Assembly: GCA_947568835.1 (NCBI GenBank)
Contig: OX387606.1
Span: 25,738,111-25,802,110, forward strand
Length of the DNA stretch: 64,000 bases
Source: Protonemura montana
Lineage: Eukaryota; Arthropoda; Insecta; Plecoptera; Nemouridae
Reading direction: 5' to 3'
Shown here: positions 32,240 through 44,400 of the stretch, one piece after another
Layout of the letters: each line of letters opens with the position of its first letter
How positions within the stretch are numbered: the first letter of the stretch is position 1
Notes under the pieces: generated by a model
Told to the model about the DNA's origin: nothing
Database searches by the model: none
The model's input: the letters and a program-made list of their open reading frames with translations, nothing else
Translations under genes and position numbers: made by a program

Positions 32240-33608
32240 ATGCCGTGTTGTTTCGTATTTGGCTGTTCAAATAATGCCTTAAAGAATGAGGGAGCCTTTC
32301 CATCGTCTGGATTTCTAAAAGTGTTTCTTTATCGGTTCCCGAATAAAGATAAAAATCCAGATCAATTACAAAACTGGACTGATTTGTTGGCGAGAAAAGG
32401 CAATCCAACGATCCACAGTCGCGTTTGTTCCAATCATTTTTTGAAGTCGGATTTTAACGCAGATGCTTTGTAACGAATGAGTGACCAAGTCACTTGAATC
32501 GAGGGGTACACTGTCAAGTGATATTCTCACCCCACTCATGGCAAAAGGCATCGATCCCTCGGAAACATAGCGATTGCGACTGCTATGTTATTCCGCTGCT
32601 GTAAGTTTCCGCAATTTTCAACAGCTTGCTTACATTGTACAACTTGCGTTTTTCTCGGCGAAAACATACCACACCATCATCAATAGCTATGTCAATGGTA
32701 TAATAGCAAAAGTGTGGCATGAACACCGCCAAAGTAACATTGACAGCCTTTTGAACGATGAGGCTCCAGTGTGGCTGGCCGGAGACGGACAATACGACTC
32801 CCCTGGCTACTGTGGCAGGCTGCGAGCGCGTGTTATGGAGACTTCGCGACGGGGACCACGTGCCCATCGAGCTGATGGCGACGGACCGACATCGCGGTAT
32901 CGGCCTCCTAATGTGAACTACATTTCCCGAAGTGCATCACGAGTTCGACGTATAGCACCAAAAGCCTCCAAAAGAAAATACGTGCGCTAGAAAAAAAAAC
33001 GCCTCAACTTGCAGAGTGGAAGCCAGCGATCAGTCACCATTTGTGGTTGTCGTCGATGACCTGTAAAAACAATGCCGACTTTCCTCGTTTACCGCTTTAC
33101 ATCATTGCTGAACCACGTGGTAAACATTCACTCTTGGACAGGCGGCACAATATACAATGAGTGTGCTCACCCCCCACTCTCTGCCGACGATGTCAGAGTA
33201 AAGAAGTGGTTTAACCTAAGATCAGAAGCTTTTGCTAAATTGAAGGGAATAGTCGAGGATAAAACCTTCTTGAAAGATATTCGTCACGCCAGCAACTATT
33301 GCCATACTGGAGGACTCAAGGCATATCATAGCACTCGGCTAAAATGTTTACCCAAGCGGCTGCATTTTGGCTACGTAAGCATGCGTTTGCGGTCTATCAT
33401 TGCTATTCTGGACCACAATAACAACGTAGGCAGGAAGGCAAAGTCGCAGAAAGCGCAATGTTCTAAAGTTTCTGCTAGGTGGGTATTGAAAAATGTTTAC
33501 AAACTAAAAACATCAACATGGAAACGAGGTATCTTATCAGAGGTATTAGCTTGCTTCTTGCCGCCGGGGTTGAGTGATTTGCCCAGTGTGACAAAGCCAG
33601 CTGATTAG
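32240..33608 (+). pseudogene. THAP-Kolobok transposase, broken by frameshifts and stops
   Basis: Starts with a THAP zinc finger (MPCCFVFGCSN ... RVCSNHF) that ends at a stop at 32472. Segment 32574-32990 has the catalytic-core motif VWLAGDGQYDSPGYCG, then shifts frame. In another frame HVPIELMATDRH and HHEFDV-stop-H follow, where the stop (TAG) sits where relatives have Trp. The C-terminal 33072-33608 is open, with LLNHVVNIHSWTGG, KKWFNLRSEAF, ASNYCHTGGLKAYHS and PKRLHFGYVSMRLR, all family landmarks. Part of the linker between THAP and core is deleted. At least three lesions make it inactive. Confidence 0.85.
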
Positions 33609-33841
33609 CCCGCTAACATTGCTCCTGTACCCCGACCATCTCTTGAGGCCATTCGAAGAAATTACCAGACGCGATATCCCAACAAACAATCAGCTGATAG
33701 CGCGCAGGCCGGTCCTTCATCAGCAGAATAAAATAAGATCGCCTTGCTGACATTGATTGTTCCTAACAAGGCTAAGAACGTATTTAAAATATAATTGTTC
33801 GGTTGATCTCATCTTGTATGACTGCTTTCAGTTTAATTGCA

Positions 33842-34474
33842 CTAAAATTTAAAACTAATGCAACTTAGCGACTTCGGACTCACATATCTTCTCGGTTCAG
33901 TTCGGCGAAGTAGCCCACTGTTGTTTTCAGCTGATTCCATGAAACCAATATAGTTGCCAGCCGGATCGGGATAGCGCTTCCTTATCTTTTTTACAGCACA
34001 GGAGGGGACGACAATCCGGTTATTTTTGCCAATGGATTGCCACGAGTTAATCCAGCACACAAACTGTCGGTACGCTAAATGCCGCCAAAGATTGTTCGGA
34101 ATAGGGTCTACTGCATACGACTTCTTTTTTTCTTTGTCTTTCGTGCTCAACAAAATATGATGTCGAAATATGTTCAACGATTCGGTTGACAAAATTATTG
34201 TAACAAATGTTCGGTGGTCAGTAATGCAAACATTGTCTTCTGACACTGTTTTTACGGCAGCTATTTCCATGCAGCACACGCTCTCGTTGCCCGTTGACAT
34301 TACTTCGCATTGTCCGCATTTACACCAACTATTCTTGTCACTTCTGTCACAAGCATTTTCATGAGACTCTATCTGTGATCTAGCAATGCCAGTCCATTCT
34401 TCCTCAGTATATTCTGGCTCAAACAAAACTCCAATGTTTGCCATCGAATAAATGTACGAATAGGCAAGTGTCAC
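33842..34474 (-). CDS. P2X7 C-terminal ('ballast') domain protein
   Basis: An intact 210-codon frame; the start may be Met11 (MANIGVLFEPEYTEEEW), about where relatives begin. Landmarks in order: WCKCGQC (50-56), CC (67-68), C83, LWRHLAYRQF (129-138), VVPSCAVKKIR (155-165), YIGF (175-178). These match the zinc-binding intracellular domain of P2X7 receptors (Pfam P2RX7_C), which occurs alone in many invertebrate proteins. The cysteines are likely zinc ligands. There is no channel or membrane part. It lies inside a TTAA element next to a dead transposase yet is itself uninterrupted. Function in the element is unknown; DNA or zinc-dependent partner binding is a guess. Confidence 0.85.
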   Translation of the reverse strand: MTLAYSYIYSMANIGVLFEPEYTEEEWTGIARSQIESHENACDRSDKNSWCKCGQCEVMSTGNESVCCMEIAAVKTVSEDNVCITDHRTFVTIILSTESLNIFRHHILLSTKDKEKKKSYAVDPIPNNLWRHLAYRQFVCWINSWQSIGKNNRIVVPSCAVKKIRKRYPDPAGNYIGFMESAENNSGLLRRTEPRRYVSPKSLSCISFKF

Positions 34475-34956
34475 TGTGGGAACTAAAACGATGTAAACAA
34501 AGTATAATGAGACGGAGCCGCCAAAAGTCTATCCGATTTCTACCGATTCTCCCTTCGCTGCCGCTACGGCTCGGCCGTGGCACGCTAAGAGCGGCACTGC
34601 ACGAAAATATGCAGCATGCTAATTACACACCTGCGGTAATTCGCTTACCGTGGCTAAACGAATAATTTTATCATAAAGCCAAATTAAATCAACACAGAGT
34701 ACGGATGGAGGACTATGCTCAAATTATTTGAATTTTTTGTGATCAGAGGTTTGTCTAGGTGCTAGGGGTCGAAAAAGCACTACGGGTTATTTCTTAAGGG
34801 AGTATTTTTTCTAAGCACTCAAGCCGAAAAACGCGGACTTTGACAATTTCTGCAAGGATGGCCGTGGACAAAGGAGTTTTTTTTAGTCCATGTGCCATTA
34901 TTAAATCTTGCAAATCCATGGTAAAAAATAATTTTGAAGGGTAAATGCCCCTTTAA

Positions 34957-36641
34957 GTATTCGTCTAAAAGTATTTACGGAATTCATAAAAGAAAATCCT
35001 ACGTGTTTCAACCCACATTTTGGCGATTTTTCGCCGGCACTCGCGACCTCGCTTAACGAATGTACCTACGTACAGTCAAACACACTGCACATTTCATTGT
35101 TAGTAAATAGTAGGTATAACTAGTATTAACCAGTCGTAATTTGTGCAAATTATTTATTAATATGTTTTCTGATCAACAAGCAACATCAATTGAAAATTAG
35201 TAGTGAGAATCGGCTGTTCGAATTGTACCGTCCTTCGGAAGGGACGTTAGGCGGTTTTCTGCTGCAACTGACTCCAGCTCAACTTTTCGTTTCTATGGGC
35301 TCGGTTTGGTTATTATTGTCTTCATGGCTTATGCTTTAGCATGAAAATGTGCCGTTTGAGGACCCAAGTTTCTTCTACAAATGCTAACTCAACCACTCAA
35401 GATAACCAATCCCAAAAATTAAAAATTGAAAAAAAATCGTCACAGACTTGAGTTACTCTTTTACCTACAACGCTCTCGCTTGTTATCATATCTTGAACGT
35501 GTGTGTCATGCAATTGTAGAGATGATTGCAACGCTGGATCTTTTGTTCTACTCGAAAGACTGGCAGCGGTGTCTTGGCGCTTATCGCGATAATAATCCCC
35601 TGCATCCTCATCACATAGTTCCGTCAATAGATTTTGCGTCTCTGGGTTTGGCAAGCCCGAGTCGAGTTTTCGTAGCGATTCACATTGTACTCATGCAGCA
35701 GATATATTCATATATATGCGAATCGCGAATATATATTTTTTTAATAATGTAATAATATAAATTATATTATTGGCTATACATCCAATCTGACGCACGCACG
35801 TATTTCTTTAAAAAATGCTTAGCGTTGCCAAATGCTAACCATCACATTTCGGGAACCCAGTAAGGTTTAGTCAGTGATGAATTCATAACATTTTTAGTGG
35901 GGGTACGCAATAAAATTAACTATATTTGTAGTGAGCTGGAAGCGGTCAGATCTTCTAGGCGATTGCGCCGAAAGGAGAGAAAATAGGGGGTAGCCTCACG
36001 CAACATTTGAATCCAACGTTTGTTCTGGAGTAAATTTACGAGTAGACGGTAAAATTAGGCTTTGAATTACTTGGTAAGAATATCATATTGAAATACGCCG
36101 CCCACTCATACCGCTGAAAGCCAGACACAGGAGTTAGTCTTTCAAATTGAATCTGAGATCACACACAATGTTTTAAAAAACGTTTGCAATATGACAGAAA
36201 GCAATCTTAAAAAAGCATATTTCACTAATTGCCTGGGAAGTTTGCACGAACAAAAGACTCCATTGGATTTCCCATTTTTTTCGTCAGCAGCCTTGTATTC
36301 GAAGTAAAAGCTCCACCATACAGCATCGAAAGCCAACGAAATCAAATCACACTATGAACATTTATTAGGCTGGGATCTTCATAGAGGGGAAAAGTTATTG
36401 ACATTTGAACTGCGCAAATTTGAGAAAAAATATTTGAAGAAATGGCTGTTGAGTAGAAATAAGTTGCGTATTTTGAGTATTTTTATATGTAAAGCATTGT
36501 GAGAATAAGCAAGAAATATAGGCACTTGAGTAAATTATGGAAAAGGTAAATACAAATTTCAGACACAATTATTAAAGTAGCAAAGCGATTTTGGAGCACT
36601 TATAGCAATTGTAAAGTAATAACTGCTGGTTCACTTGTTGT
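34957..36641. other. Unassigned AT-rich sequence
   Basis: Complementary frames at 35397-35654 and 35426-35752 have no known domain. 35695-35780 is an AT-dinucleotide-rich stretch. No gene supported. Confidence 0.4.
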
Positions 36642-36848
36642 GCCCGGTCTACACGGGAGTATTTGTCTCGGCAGTAGACTCGGAGCCAGTCTGCTGCCGA
36701 GTCTGTTGTAGAGTGCTGGCACAATATTGCGTGCGTAGCTGTTTACGCAATACAGCATCGGCACAAGTTCTCTTCGGAGATGTCAGTTACAACTAGGCAC
36801 GTCCCGTCAGCTGGCGGGACAGTCTCTACTTTCTAGGTAATAGAGCTT

Positions 36849-37067
36849 GTGTCAGGATCAAAAACCGTCACGATTTTGAGGATGGATCCAAATACGATTG
36901 ATCTTTGCCGCGATATACAGTGTATTTTAGACTTAGTGACAATAGTTAAGATAGTAGTAAAAGTTTCCGAAATATTTAAGGCTAGAAAGAAAAAAAGAAT
37001 CCGTTCTTGCTGGCGACGAGAGTGGGTAGCAAGGCGAGAAGTTGACAGTTTGGGAACCAGTCTGTAG
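36849..37067 (+). pseudogene. Harbinger transposase N-terminal fragment
   Basis: A 72-codon frame (probable start MDPNTIDLC). ARKKKRIRSCWRREWVARR and the following Gly-x3-Leu resemble the RRRWWVRPW..R...G....L segment at the start of HARBI1-like nucleases. The DDE domain is deleted. Confidence 0.5.
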
Positions 37068-37200
37068 AAAATATGATGGAAATGAAGAAATGTTGACTTT
37101 GGGCAAATATTTTTTATTTGTTGGTGTGAGGTTATTGTGTTCATTTGGTCACTTGATGTCGTGATTTCGGGACAGAATGATAGAGTGATTAAATATTTTA

Positions 37201-37317
37201 TTACCTGTTGTGGTATTTCGGCAAAACTACGTTGCACAAACAGGGATTAGCTTCGTACAATTCTATTAATTGCTGGCACTCGACCCTCGTCCAAAACAAT
37301 GTCATTTTCGGTGCCAT
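37201..37317 (-). pseudogene. MADF/Myb-SANT-like protein, first exon
   Basis: MAPKMTLFWTRVECQQLIEL and YEANPCLCNV then YHNR match the start of MADF domains (W...E...LI.LY...P.LW.V....Y.nr), the usual second protein of Harbinger elements that helps nuclear import and DNA binding. The usual Trp after P-x-L is Cys here. Codon AGG at the end abuts GTAATA, a plausible 5' splice site; the rest of the gene is missing. Confidence 0.55.
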
Positions 37318-37589
37318 CTTCTGAGTTTGGCGCAGTTTGGCGTCACTCAATGACAGACTGATGACACGCTCGCGGGTACATTTCTGATTGGTTGGTTTCA
37401 ACGTAGATCTTTGTTCAAACAGAACATGCGCTAATCTAAAATCTCTGCGGCAGATATCTACTACGTATCTTGTGCAGACTTGTAGTAGCACATGTTTGAC
37501 AAAAGTTTCCGTCTACATGGGTTTAGTTTTCTCGTGTGGGAGACTGCGGAGGCAGAGAGCCGAGAAAAATACTTCCGTGTAGACCGGGC

Positions 37590-40500
37590 TTAATTCCTTC
37601 CGTTTGTCTTGTTTTGCCTGCTCCTTGTCTAAGAAGAAAATGCTCAGCCTCAGTCTCAGCCCATACTGTGTCAGCACATTATCGCCCACCTTGCATTGGC
37701 ACTTAGTTCAAATTCGGGGTGACCAAACTATTTGATTTTGAAAATAATGGGCATTAGCAAAGCTTTGTGGTTAATGCCTTAAGCTAAGTGAAACACAATA
37801 TGCTGTTCGCCATCCCTGATGGTGACATAACGTAGCCAGGATGAATGAACAAGTACTCCGTGGTCATATTTGGCTAAAGCAATCTCTTTCAACCTCCTTA
37901 AAAGACCACTGTGGTAATTTGTGACAACGCTTTTGAGACATTGTTTCGGCCAGCACGACTGGATTGTTGCCCCAAGCAAAGCGTTTATCGCATTTTTCTT
38001 GAACTGAAGAATTTCGCCTCAATCAGATGTTCGCCTTGAAATCATCGGGGTCGCACACAAACTTACAGCATTATTCTATGTCAATTTCTTTTGGGATTGT
38101 CTACAATGGATGTAATCGTTGTAAGGCAATGACGATCGTCAGCTGTGCCGCAGTTCATTCCAGTTATTGTTGTTTTCTCAACGAACTGTGAAATAGTTAT
38201 TAACTAAAAATTCTGAGCTGCTAAAGCACTTGGATGACTGATTCAATAGCATTTTTAAATGGTAAACCAGTTCTCTATTGCAACCTGGGTGCAACGCAAT
38301 GTCAAAAAGAAGGAATAGCCTACTGAAAATAGTTGCCTCTGGGTAGAAATCCCATTGGTGGTGCTGGGCCAAGTTGGAATGCAAGTTTGAACAGGTTTCC
38401 AGAGCCCAGAACCCAAAATGTTTACATGAATTTGAAGTGAATGATATTTTTCAGCGTCGAGATTTTAAATGAAAGAGAATATGAAAATCTGAGGTGTGCT
38501 GTGTGTTGTGTGTTTGTTTTACTCGCACGTTTAATTTTTATCATGTTCATCGTCGACCTTGGCAACAAGTTTGCAAAACAGGGTTTGCAGTCATGCAAGA
38601 CTAGCGTCATTTTTTCAATTTTGCCCAGCAAATTTGTTGAAAACCATTTTGACGACTTGCTCATTCTTTACTCGAAAGATGTACCGTTAGTATTCGCGGA
38701 AGCGTTATGTATGACGTTTTTTAGCGCGAGCAATTTGAAACAGTTTTTGGGCTAGTACCGATTTTGTTTCATCTGCCATTGACCATGCTTTGACCAGTAC
38801 TTTTTAGCTCGTGAGGCCAATGATTAAAGGACAAGCGGTTCTCTCGCTAAGAACTTGTGTGGCCATAGGGACCTTACTCTATTAAAAATTATTCGATCGG
38901 GTCAATCGTTTAGTTTTGGTAATTCTTTTGCAACCCACATATCCAATTTCCTCTTAAAACCTGGTTTTTAGGGCATATGTGGCTGACAACGCTTAAATCC
39001 AATTCGATGATTATCGCTGAGAGTGTTCTTCACAGAGCGTATTGACAGAGTATTTTTTTGGTACCCAAGTACCTGCTTTCAGTTGCTGTTTACCAATCTT
39101 AACATGACCACTTAAAGTTGCGATGCCTGCGTTTGCTTTTCAGAACCAGAGCCAGCAATGCAAGTCCCATTCCCTTTCTTCCTGTGCAAGACATAATCTC
39201 GCTCTTTGGGACTGCAAGAGATTTCCTCTGTTTTCATACATACGTCTGTTAGAAGTCTTGGGCCGAAAAAACGATGTTAATTAGCCTTCTGCATTTGGTG
39301 CAGTACGATGGCATTGTAAATTATTTCTGAATGACTTGCACTATGCCACTTGTCTTACTTCATATATCTATACATATAATTTCACAATACATCAAACATG
39401 TTGAATAATGTTGAACATGAAAAAATTGATTGTAAAAGATCTCGTAAAGGGGTACGTCGATGCTCATTTTTGCAATAACATGTTCATTACTTCAGCCCCA
39501 CTTTAGTGCTGCCTCTACCGTACGAATTAAATTTGGCAAACCCACATTATGTTGTTCTTTTCTCGGCCATTTAATTCTAAATATTTCCCGCTAGCAAATA
39601 GCTCATGGTCCATCACATATTCTAAAGACATGGCCTGCCGGCGCTCTACCATCTGTACTATATTTGTATGGTGCCATTCTTCGAAATTTCACAGCAGATT
39701 TCAATGCGTTATGCTTCGGTACTCTGTTGCTTCAAAATGACGCCGACTTATCACGATAATCTGTCCCTCATTAATTGATTTCATTAAAACCACAGCATAT
39801 ATTTTTTTCATTATTTTAATAGCTTTAATTTTACTAATTTTACACAGCGGTCAAACAAGTGTTTCCACCCAATAAAACAATCGACATCCGGGCAACGCTG
39901 AAGCACTGACAATGTTCTCAGAGGCTTGGCCTATAAAAACAAGTGCCGTACACTGCGTGAGCTCAGTCTACTTGCGGCGTTCAAGAAGACAGGGTCGGTT
40001 TCGCCATTTTGGTTCAGGGTAGTAACAGTCTCGGCAACCTATTTTTGTTTTTAATTTACGTTTGCTTCAGGTACACTGTTTGTTTAGAGTCGTTTTCAAC
40101 AAAATGTCTTCAACACAGACTTAACAATATTATGTGTCTTTATGTTTATCTTAATATTGTATAATCGCAAATGCTTAAAGCGCTTTAGATTCACAAATAT
40201 TTTTACTAGTACTTTGACGCACTGGTCAGCATTTGTGTTTATGGTGCGAGCTAAAGGCCCGGCTGTGGTCGGAGACATCCGAGAGACTGTGGGAATGAAA
40301 TAGCTGGCTGCAAGCTGTATGACCATGCATGGCAACACATGGCAGCCACAATTGCATTGCAACACATGGCGTTTTGTCACCCTCCTCCCGCCACTGGTCT
40401 GAACCTGCGCACAATAATGGGTTGTTCGCTAATTTTTCGGAAACAGTTCACTATAACTTCCGCTCCGATAAATGAGCTCCAATCCAACATTAAAACTGTC

Positions 40501-41200
40501 GACCGAGGTCTTGACTTTGGCCATTTTAGCGATGTCTCACTGAAGTTACAAAATCGGCACGCCTATGAACGTTCCCCCGATATGCCCGACATGATTATCG
40601 AATTCGGAAGACTTCCGAAAAAAGTTTTACAACTGGGTAATTTCCTCCTGGCACAACTATGTACGTTCCAGACGACCATCTTTGCTGTCCAACCCATTCT
40701 CTGTTTCTGATGTCTCCGATGGGCAATGCTCGTTTAAAAGACAAAACGGTACAACAGTCTCAAATTAAGCGTCACTTATTCTGGTTTTTACTGATTCCGG
40801 ATTTTTAATAACCATACATAAAATGTCAGAGTAAAACATTTTTCATTTCGTTGCTGATTCAAACTAATTGGAAGGCAATCCTGCACCATTTGCGATGGAT
40901 TGTATTTTTGTGGATAACCTAAATGATCGTCTTCGCGTAACGCCAAGTTGGTTGGAACTGGCTGCAACATTTTTGTTTTGGATCGGTGAATCAGCTACTT
41001 TTGTCTTTCTTCTTTCGGAAAAATAGTAACGGCTGCTATAACGTGATTTTAATGTTAACACTATGGGTTATGTATTTAAATTTTGAAAGACTTGGCAAAT
41101 CCCCGTAGCGTGATAAAATTTCACCACGCCGAGTCGCTGACTAATTTAGAACAAGGTTTAGAACAAGAAACAGAATTTATATACACGCAGCTGTTTTTAA
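37590..41200. other. Unassigned sequence
   Basis: Frames up to 123 codons (38441-38755, 40339-40710) lack recognised domains. The minus strand around 38755-38400 faintly resembles a Gypsy RT entry region but is too decayed to call. A core-promoter-like site lies at 39932. Confidence 0.35.
39932..39969 (+). promoter_or_regulatory. TATA box plus TCAGT initiator
   Basis: TATAAAA at 39932-39938 and TCAGTC with its A at 39965, a spacing of 33 bases, close to that of arthropod core promoters. The TATA box is followed by a short GC-richer leader (GCGGCGTTCAAGAAGACAGG). No downstream gene is recognised; it could be an LTR promoter. Confidence 0.35.
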
Positions 41201-41210
41201 TTATTCTTTA

Positions 41211-43500
41211 TCAATAATTTAGTGCTGGGCTTGCAAGTCTTTCTGATTTTTGTGGCCACGGGATTTTCTGTCCAGAAATTACTAGGAGTGGCTTCTTGAA
41301 TCGAGAGTTCAGAGACTTCGGGTAACTCGTCCGGCTATATCTTCGTGACATAGGCAGCCAACAAGAGTATTTTAACATTCGGACTATGTGAGACAAATTT
41401 TCATCATCATATTCATCAAATCAAGTGTTCGTGGTAACTGCACTGTTTTGGTTAGGAAGGTTAGCAATGGCATTAGCATCGTTTAGGAACGTAGATGTCT
41501 CGCGTAGGTGCGGTCACGAACCAGCAGTGCCGGTGGACGTCTGCTGACTAGGTGTCGGTACGTATTGGTTGAGCGCTGGGCGCGGGAGTCACAATACCGC
41601 TTTCTCGAAGGAAACCGTTTATCGTTTTCTTCCTGGGTCCAAATCGTCACACTCGTTAACAGAATACGTTTGAAAAGAGTAGCAGCTTACAAACATCCAA
41701 CACTCCAAATATTTACGGATAGAAAATTATTGGTACGAAAAGGTTGAAGGTTCACTGACCACGATCAGAACGAAAAACTTGTACTTCTGGGGTGCGTGAA
41801 GGACCCAGTATTCCATTCTCTTTGAAGGATCAGAATATGTCTGAAATTGTTAGCGGCGTCGCTTTTGTTTCCGTTTTATGTCGTCGGTTTCTTTCCTATC
41901 CATTATCTTCCATCCATGCTTGGCCAAGAGAAAGATTAGAAGAGTTTTGTGCTGACTCTTTTATCTTTGTCTCCACCTGTGTTCAAGCAGCAAACAAGGT
42001 TGCTTCCAGAAAATGATCCAAAAATCCAAAAATCTGATCAGTGATCCAAAAAATTTTCTTTTCTTAAAACGTATATGAGGCTTCATGAGATTGCTTCTGC
42101 GTGGTCTTAGGTGTGGTTCAGCGTCCTGCTGGCGCACGGCCATTGCCGTTGTTGCTCCTTTTCCACTTACGACTGATAAACGACGTTTTTGTTTGGGGCT
42201 AGCCAGATAACAGTCAATTACGCGCGTGGAAATAAATATCATTGCGCCAAGTCACTGACAACTGTCCATCGCTTACGTCTGGATTAAAAATAATAACTAC
42301 AAATGCCTGGTGTTAAACTTCCATTAATGATGGATCTGACAGATAAGCAGATTTGCAAACAAATTAGCCATGGAGTTCATAAGTCGTTATTTGTAAAGCA
42401 ATCTTGGCACCGATAGAAAAATAACTGCTAATAAATGCCATAGACATTACTAGAGTACCGATACCCGGCCAGCGATTGCTGCTTTTCTTTGTTGGGCTTT
42501 TGTAATTGGCAGTAAAATACTTTCTACCTTAAAGTTTCTCGTGCACAATGAAAGCCATGTTCCGAATCGCTCTGCTTTCAACTCGCTCAATACGATGTCA
42601 TCGGAAGTTAATGTTTTCGGTGTGGTCTAGGAAATGGCTTCTAATTTAGAAAATGATCCAATTCTTTGATTTCCCGTCAACGTTTTCTCCCGTGCCTCTT
42701 GACTACTAGACGCCGAACCAACAACGGTGTTCCTTACGTTGTGAAAATTTACTTCATGTTGATTTGGACGACAGTCTGCAGACGACACAAACGCCCCATG
42801 GAAAGTAAGGCCGAGTTTTACAAAGTTATCATTGTGGATTAACATGTCTTCATTAAAGTCCAATACCATTTTAAAATATTTCATAAAATCTCTCCCAAGA
42901 ATACCGTCACATAGCAACTTCATTGCTTCGTTGCACACTGCGAAACCCGAATACAAGTACTCGTATTTCCCTAATACGACGTTCAAGGAGGCTGTGCCCA
43001 AGATTGACAGCATTTCCCCTGTCACCGAGGTAATTGTGCAAGTTTCCGGCCTATACTTAATGTCACCCTCTAGAACTGATTGGCTTATAAGAGATACTTC
43101 ACTCCCGGAATCTACGAGAAATGTGACTGGTGTCCGATATTTATCTGTCACAATTTCGCCTCGAACCCGCGTGGTGGAGACGCTTTGCAGTCGCCAATTG
43201 CTAAAAACACGTGCCGAAGCCACATCGGGTGACCGAATATGGTGCACGTTTAAAAATCCTGTGGTGTATCACCACCTTGCGCCTGATCACTCTGCGGGGA
43301 ACTCTTTGGCTGGTATCGCCCGTCCCCATGGTTCCTTATACCATGGGCCGCGACCATCCCAGACCTTGATACCAGACGAGCTGCCGCCGGGTGGTTTTTG
43401 CCACAACAAAAGCATCATTTTACTGCTGTTGGCAACATTCAGATTCTATCTGCAAGATTTGAAATATCAAGACTGGCGACGTATACCTGACGGTGCTTGA
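41211..43500 (-). mobile_element. Gypsy-like LTR retrotransposon remains
   Basis: In order on the minus strand: a zinc-knuckle-like CFCCGKNHP (near 43414), an aspartic protease frame (43247-42627), a faint RNase H tail (near 41745-41640, AATLFKRILL) and a faint integrase entry (41396-41211, IVRMLKYSCWLPM). RT is largely gone. LTRs were not found. Only the protease is firm. Confidence 0.5.
42627..43247 (-). pseudogene. Retropepsin (Gypsy protease) fragment
   Basis: TFLVDSGSEVSLISQSVL is the D-S-G active-site strand of retroviral-type aspartic proteases. GILGRDFM about 70 residues later is the second hallmark (ILG.D). The frame has no proper Met start; it opens after a stop and is shifted relative to the upstream zinc-knuckle frame. 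It ends 48 residues past the last likely protease element without reading into RT. Confidence 0.75.
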
Positions 43501-43734
43501 ATTATTGTTGGCATTGAGCAAACCGAAATGCAATTACTCAAAATGTCGGAAGCTCGATTCTAAGAATTATTAAATAACTTGGCTAGCCAGCAGAGGTATA
43601 TTTTTTTCCACTAACCAGGCTGTCGGTCGTCATTTTTACTTACAAAGTGAATTACCGCCATCAAGCGCAATCTTGTCTTGTTCACATGTCAGCAGTAGTC
43701 AACGTCTGCCAGCACAGCCTTATAGCGTTCTTCA

Positions 43735-44400
43735 CGGCGATGTTTCTAGGAGGTCTGGCTAGCACGGCCCGTTGGCTGCATTCACGGACATGTTTCTAGG
43801 AAGTCTGGCTAGCACGGCCCGTAGGCTGCATCCACGGACATGTTTCTAGGAGGTCTGGCTAGCACGGCCCGTTGGCTGCATTCACGGACATGTTTCTAGG
43901 AGGTCTGGCTAGCACGGTCTGTTGGCTGCATTCACGGACATGTTTCTAGGAGGTCTGGCCAGCACGGTCCGTTGGCTGCATTCACGGACATGTTTTTAGG
44001 AGGTCTGGCTAGCACGGTCCGTTGGCTGCATTCACGGACATGTTTCTAGGACGTCTGGCTAGCACGGTCTGTTGGCTGCATTCACGGACACTATTCTAGG
44101 AGGTCTGGCTAGCACGGTCCGTTGGCTGCATTCACGGACATGTTTCTAGGAGGTCTGGCTAGCACGGTCTGTTGGCTGCATTCACGGACATGTTTCTAGG
44201 AGGTCTGGCTAGCACGGTCCGTTGGCGGCATTCACGGACATGTTTCTAGGAGGTCTAGCTAGCACGGTCCGTTGGCTGCATTCACGGACACTATTCTAGG
44301 AGGTCTAGCTAGCACGGTCCGTTGGCTGCATTCACGGACACTATTCTAGGAGGTCTGGCCAGCACGGTCTGTTGGCTGCATTCACGGACACTATTCTAGC
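43735..44400 (+). repeat. 50-bp minisatellite array 2, about 13 units
   Basis: Same 50-bp unit as 15150-15953, mostly the ATGTTTCTAG form, with the ACTATTCTAG form near the right end in both arrays. Confidence 0.95.

Larger units (their letters stand above)
31804..34952. mobile_element. Kolobok-like TTAA element with two genes (3149 bp)
   Basis: Terminal inverted repeats of at least 40 bp begin AGGGGCATTTACCCTTCAAA on both ends. TTAA at 31800-31803 and 34953-34956. It holds a rightward, broken THAP transposase (32240-33608) and a leftward intact gene (33842-34474) in tail-to-tail arrangement. Confidence 0.9.
36642..37589. mobile_element. PIF/Harbinger element, internally deleted (948 bp)
   Basis: Terminal inverted repeats GCCCGGTCTACACGG with TATTTnTCTCGGC following on both sides. 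It keeps pieces of both Harbinger genes in divergent orientation: a transposase N-terminus on the plus strand and a MADF-domain protein on the minus strand. A clear 3-bp TWA duplication is not preserved. Confidence 0.75.

Noticed and set aside
38178-38755. Gypsy RT-like pattern on the minus strand (LLGKIEKM ... KPCF)
   Set aside because: Only a few residues fit, no catalytic Asp-Asp is visible, and it is not colinear with the protease at 42.6 kb.
43240-43260. TTTAAAC heptamer between the zinc-knuckle and protease frames as a -1 frameshift site
   Set aside because: The heptamer is in phase with the downstream frame, not the upstream one, so canonical slippage would not join them. More likely a decay frameshift.
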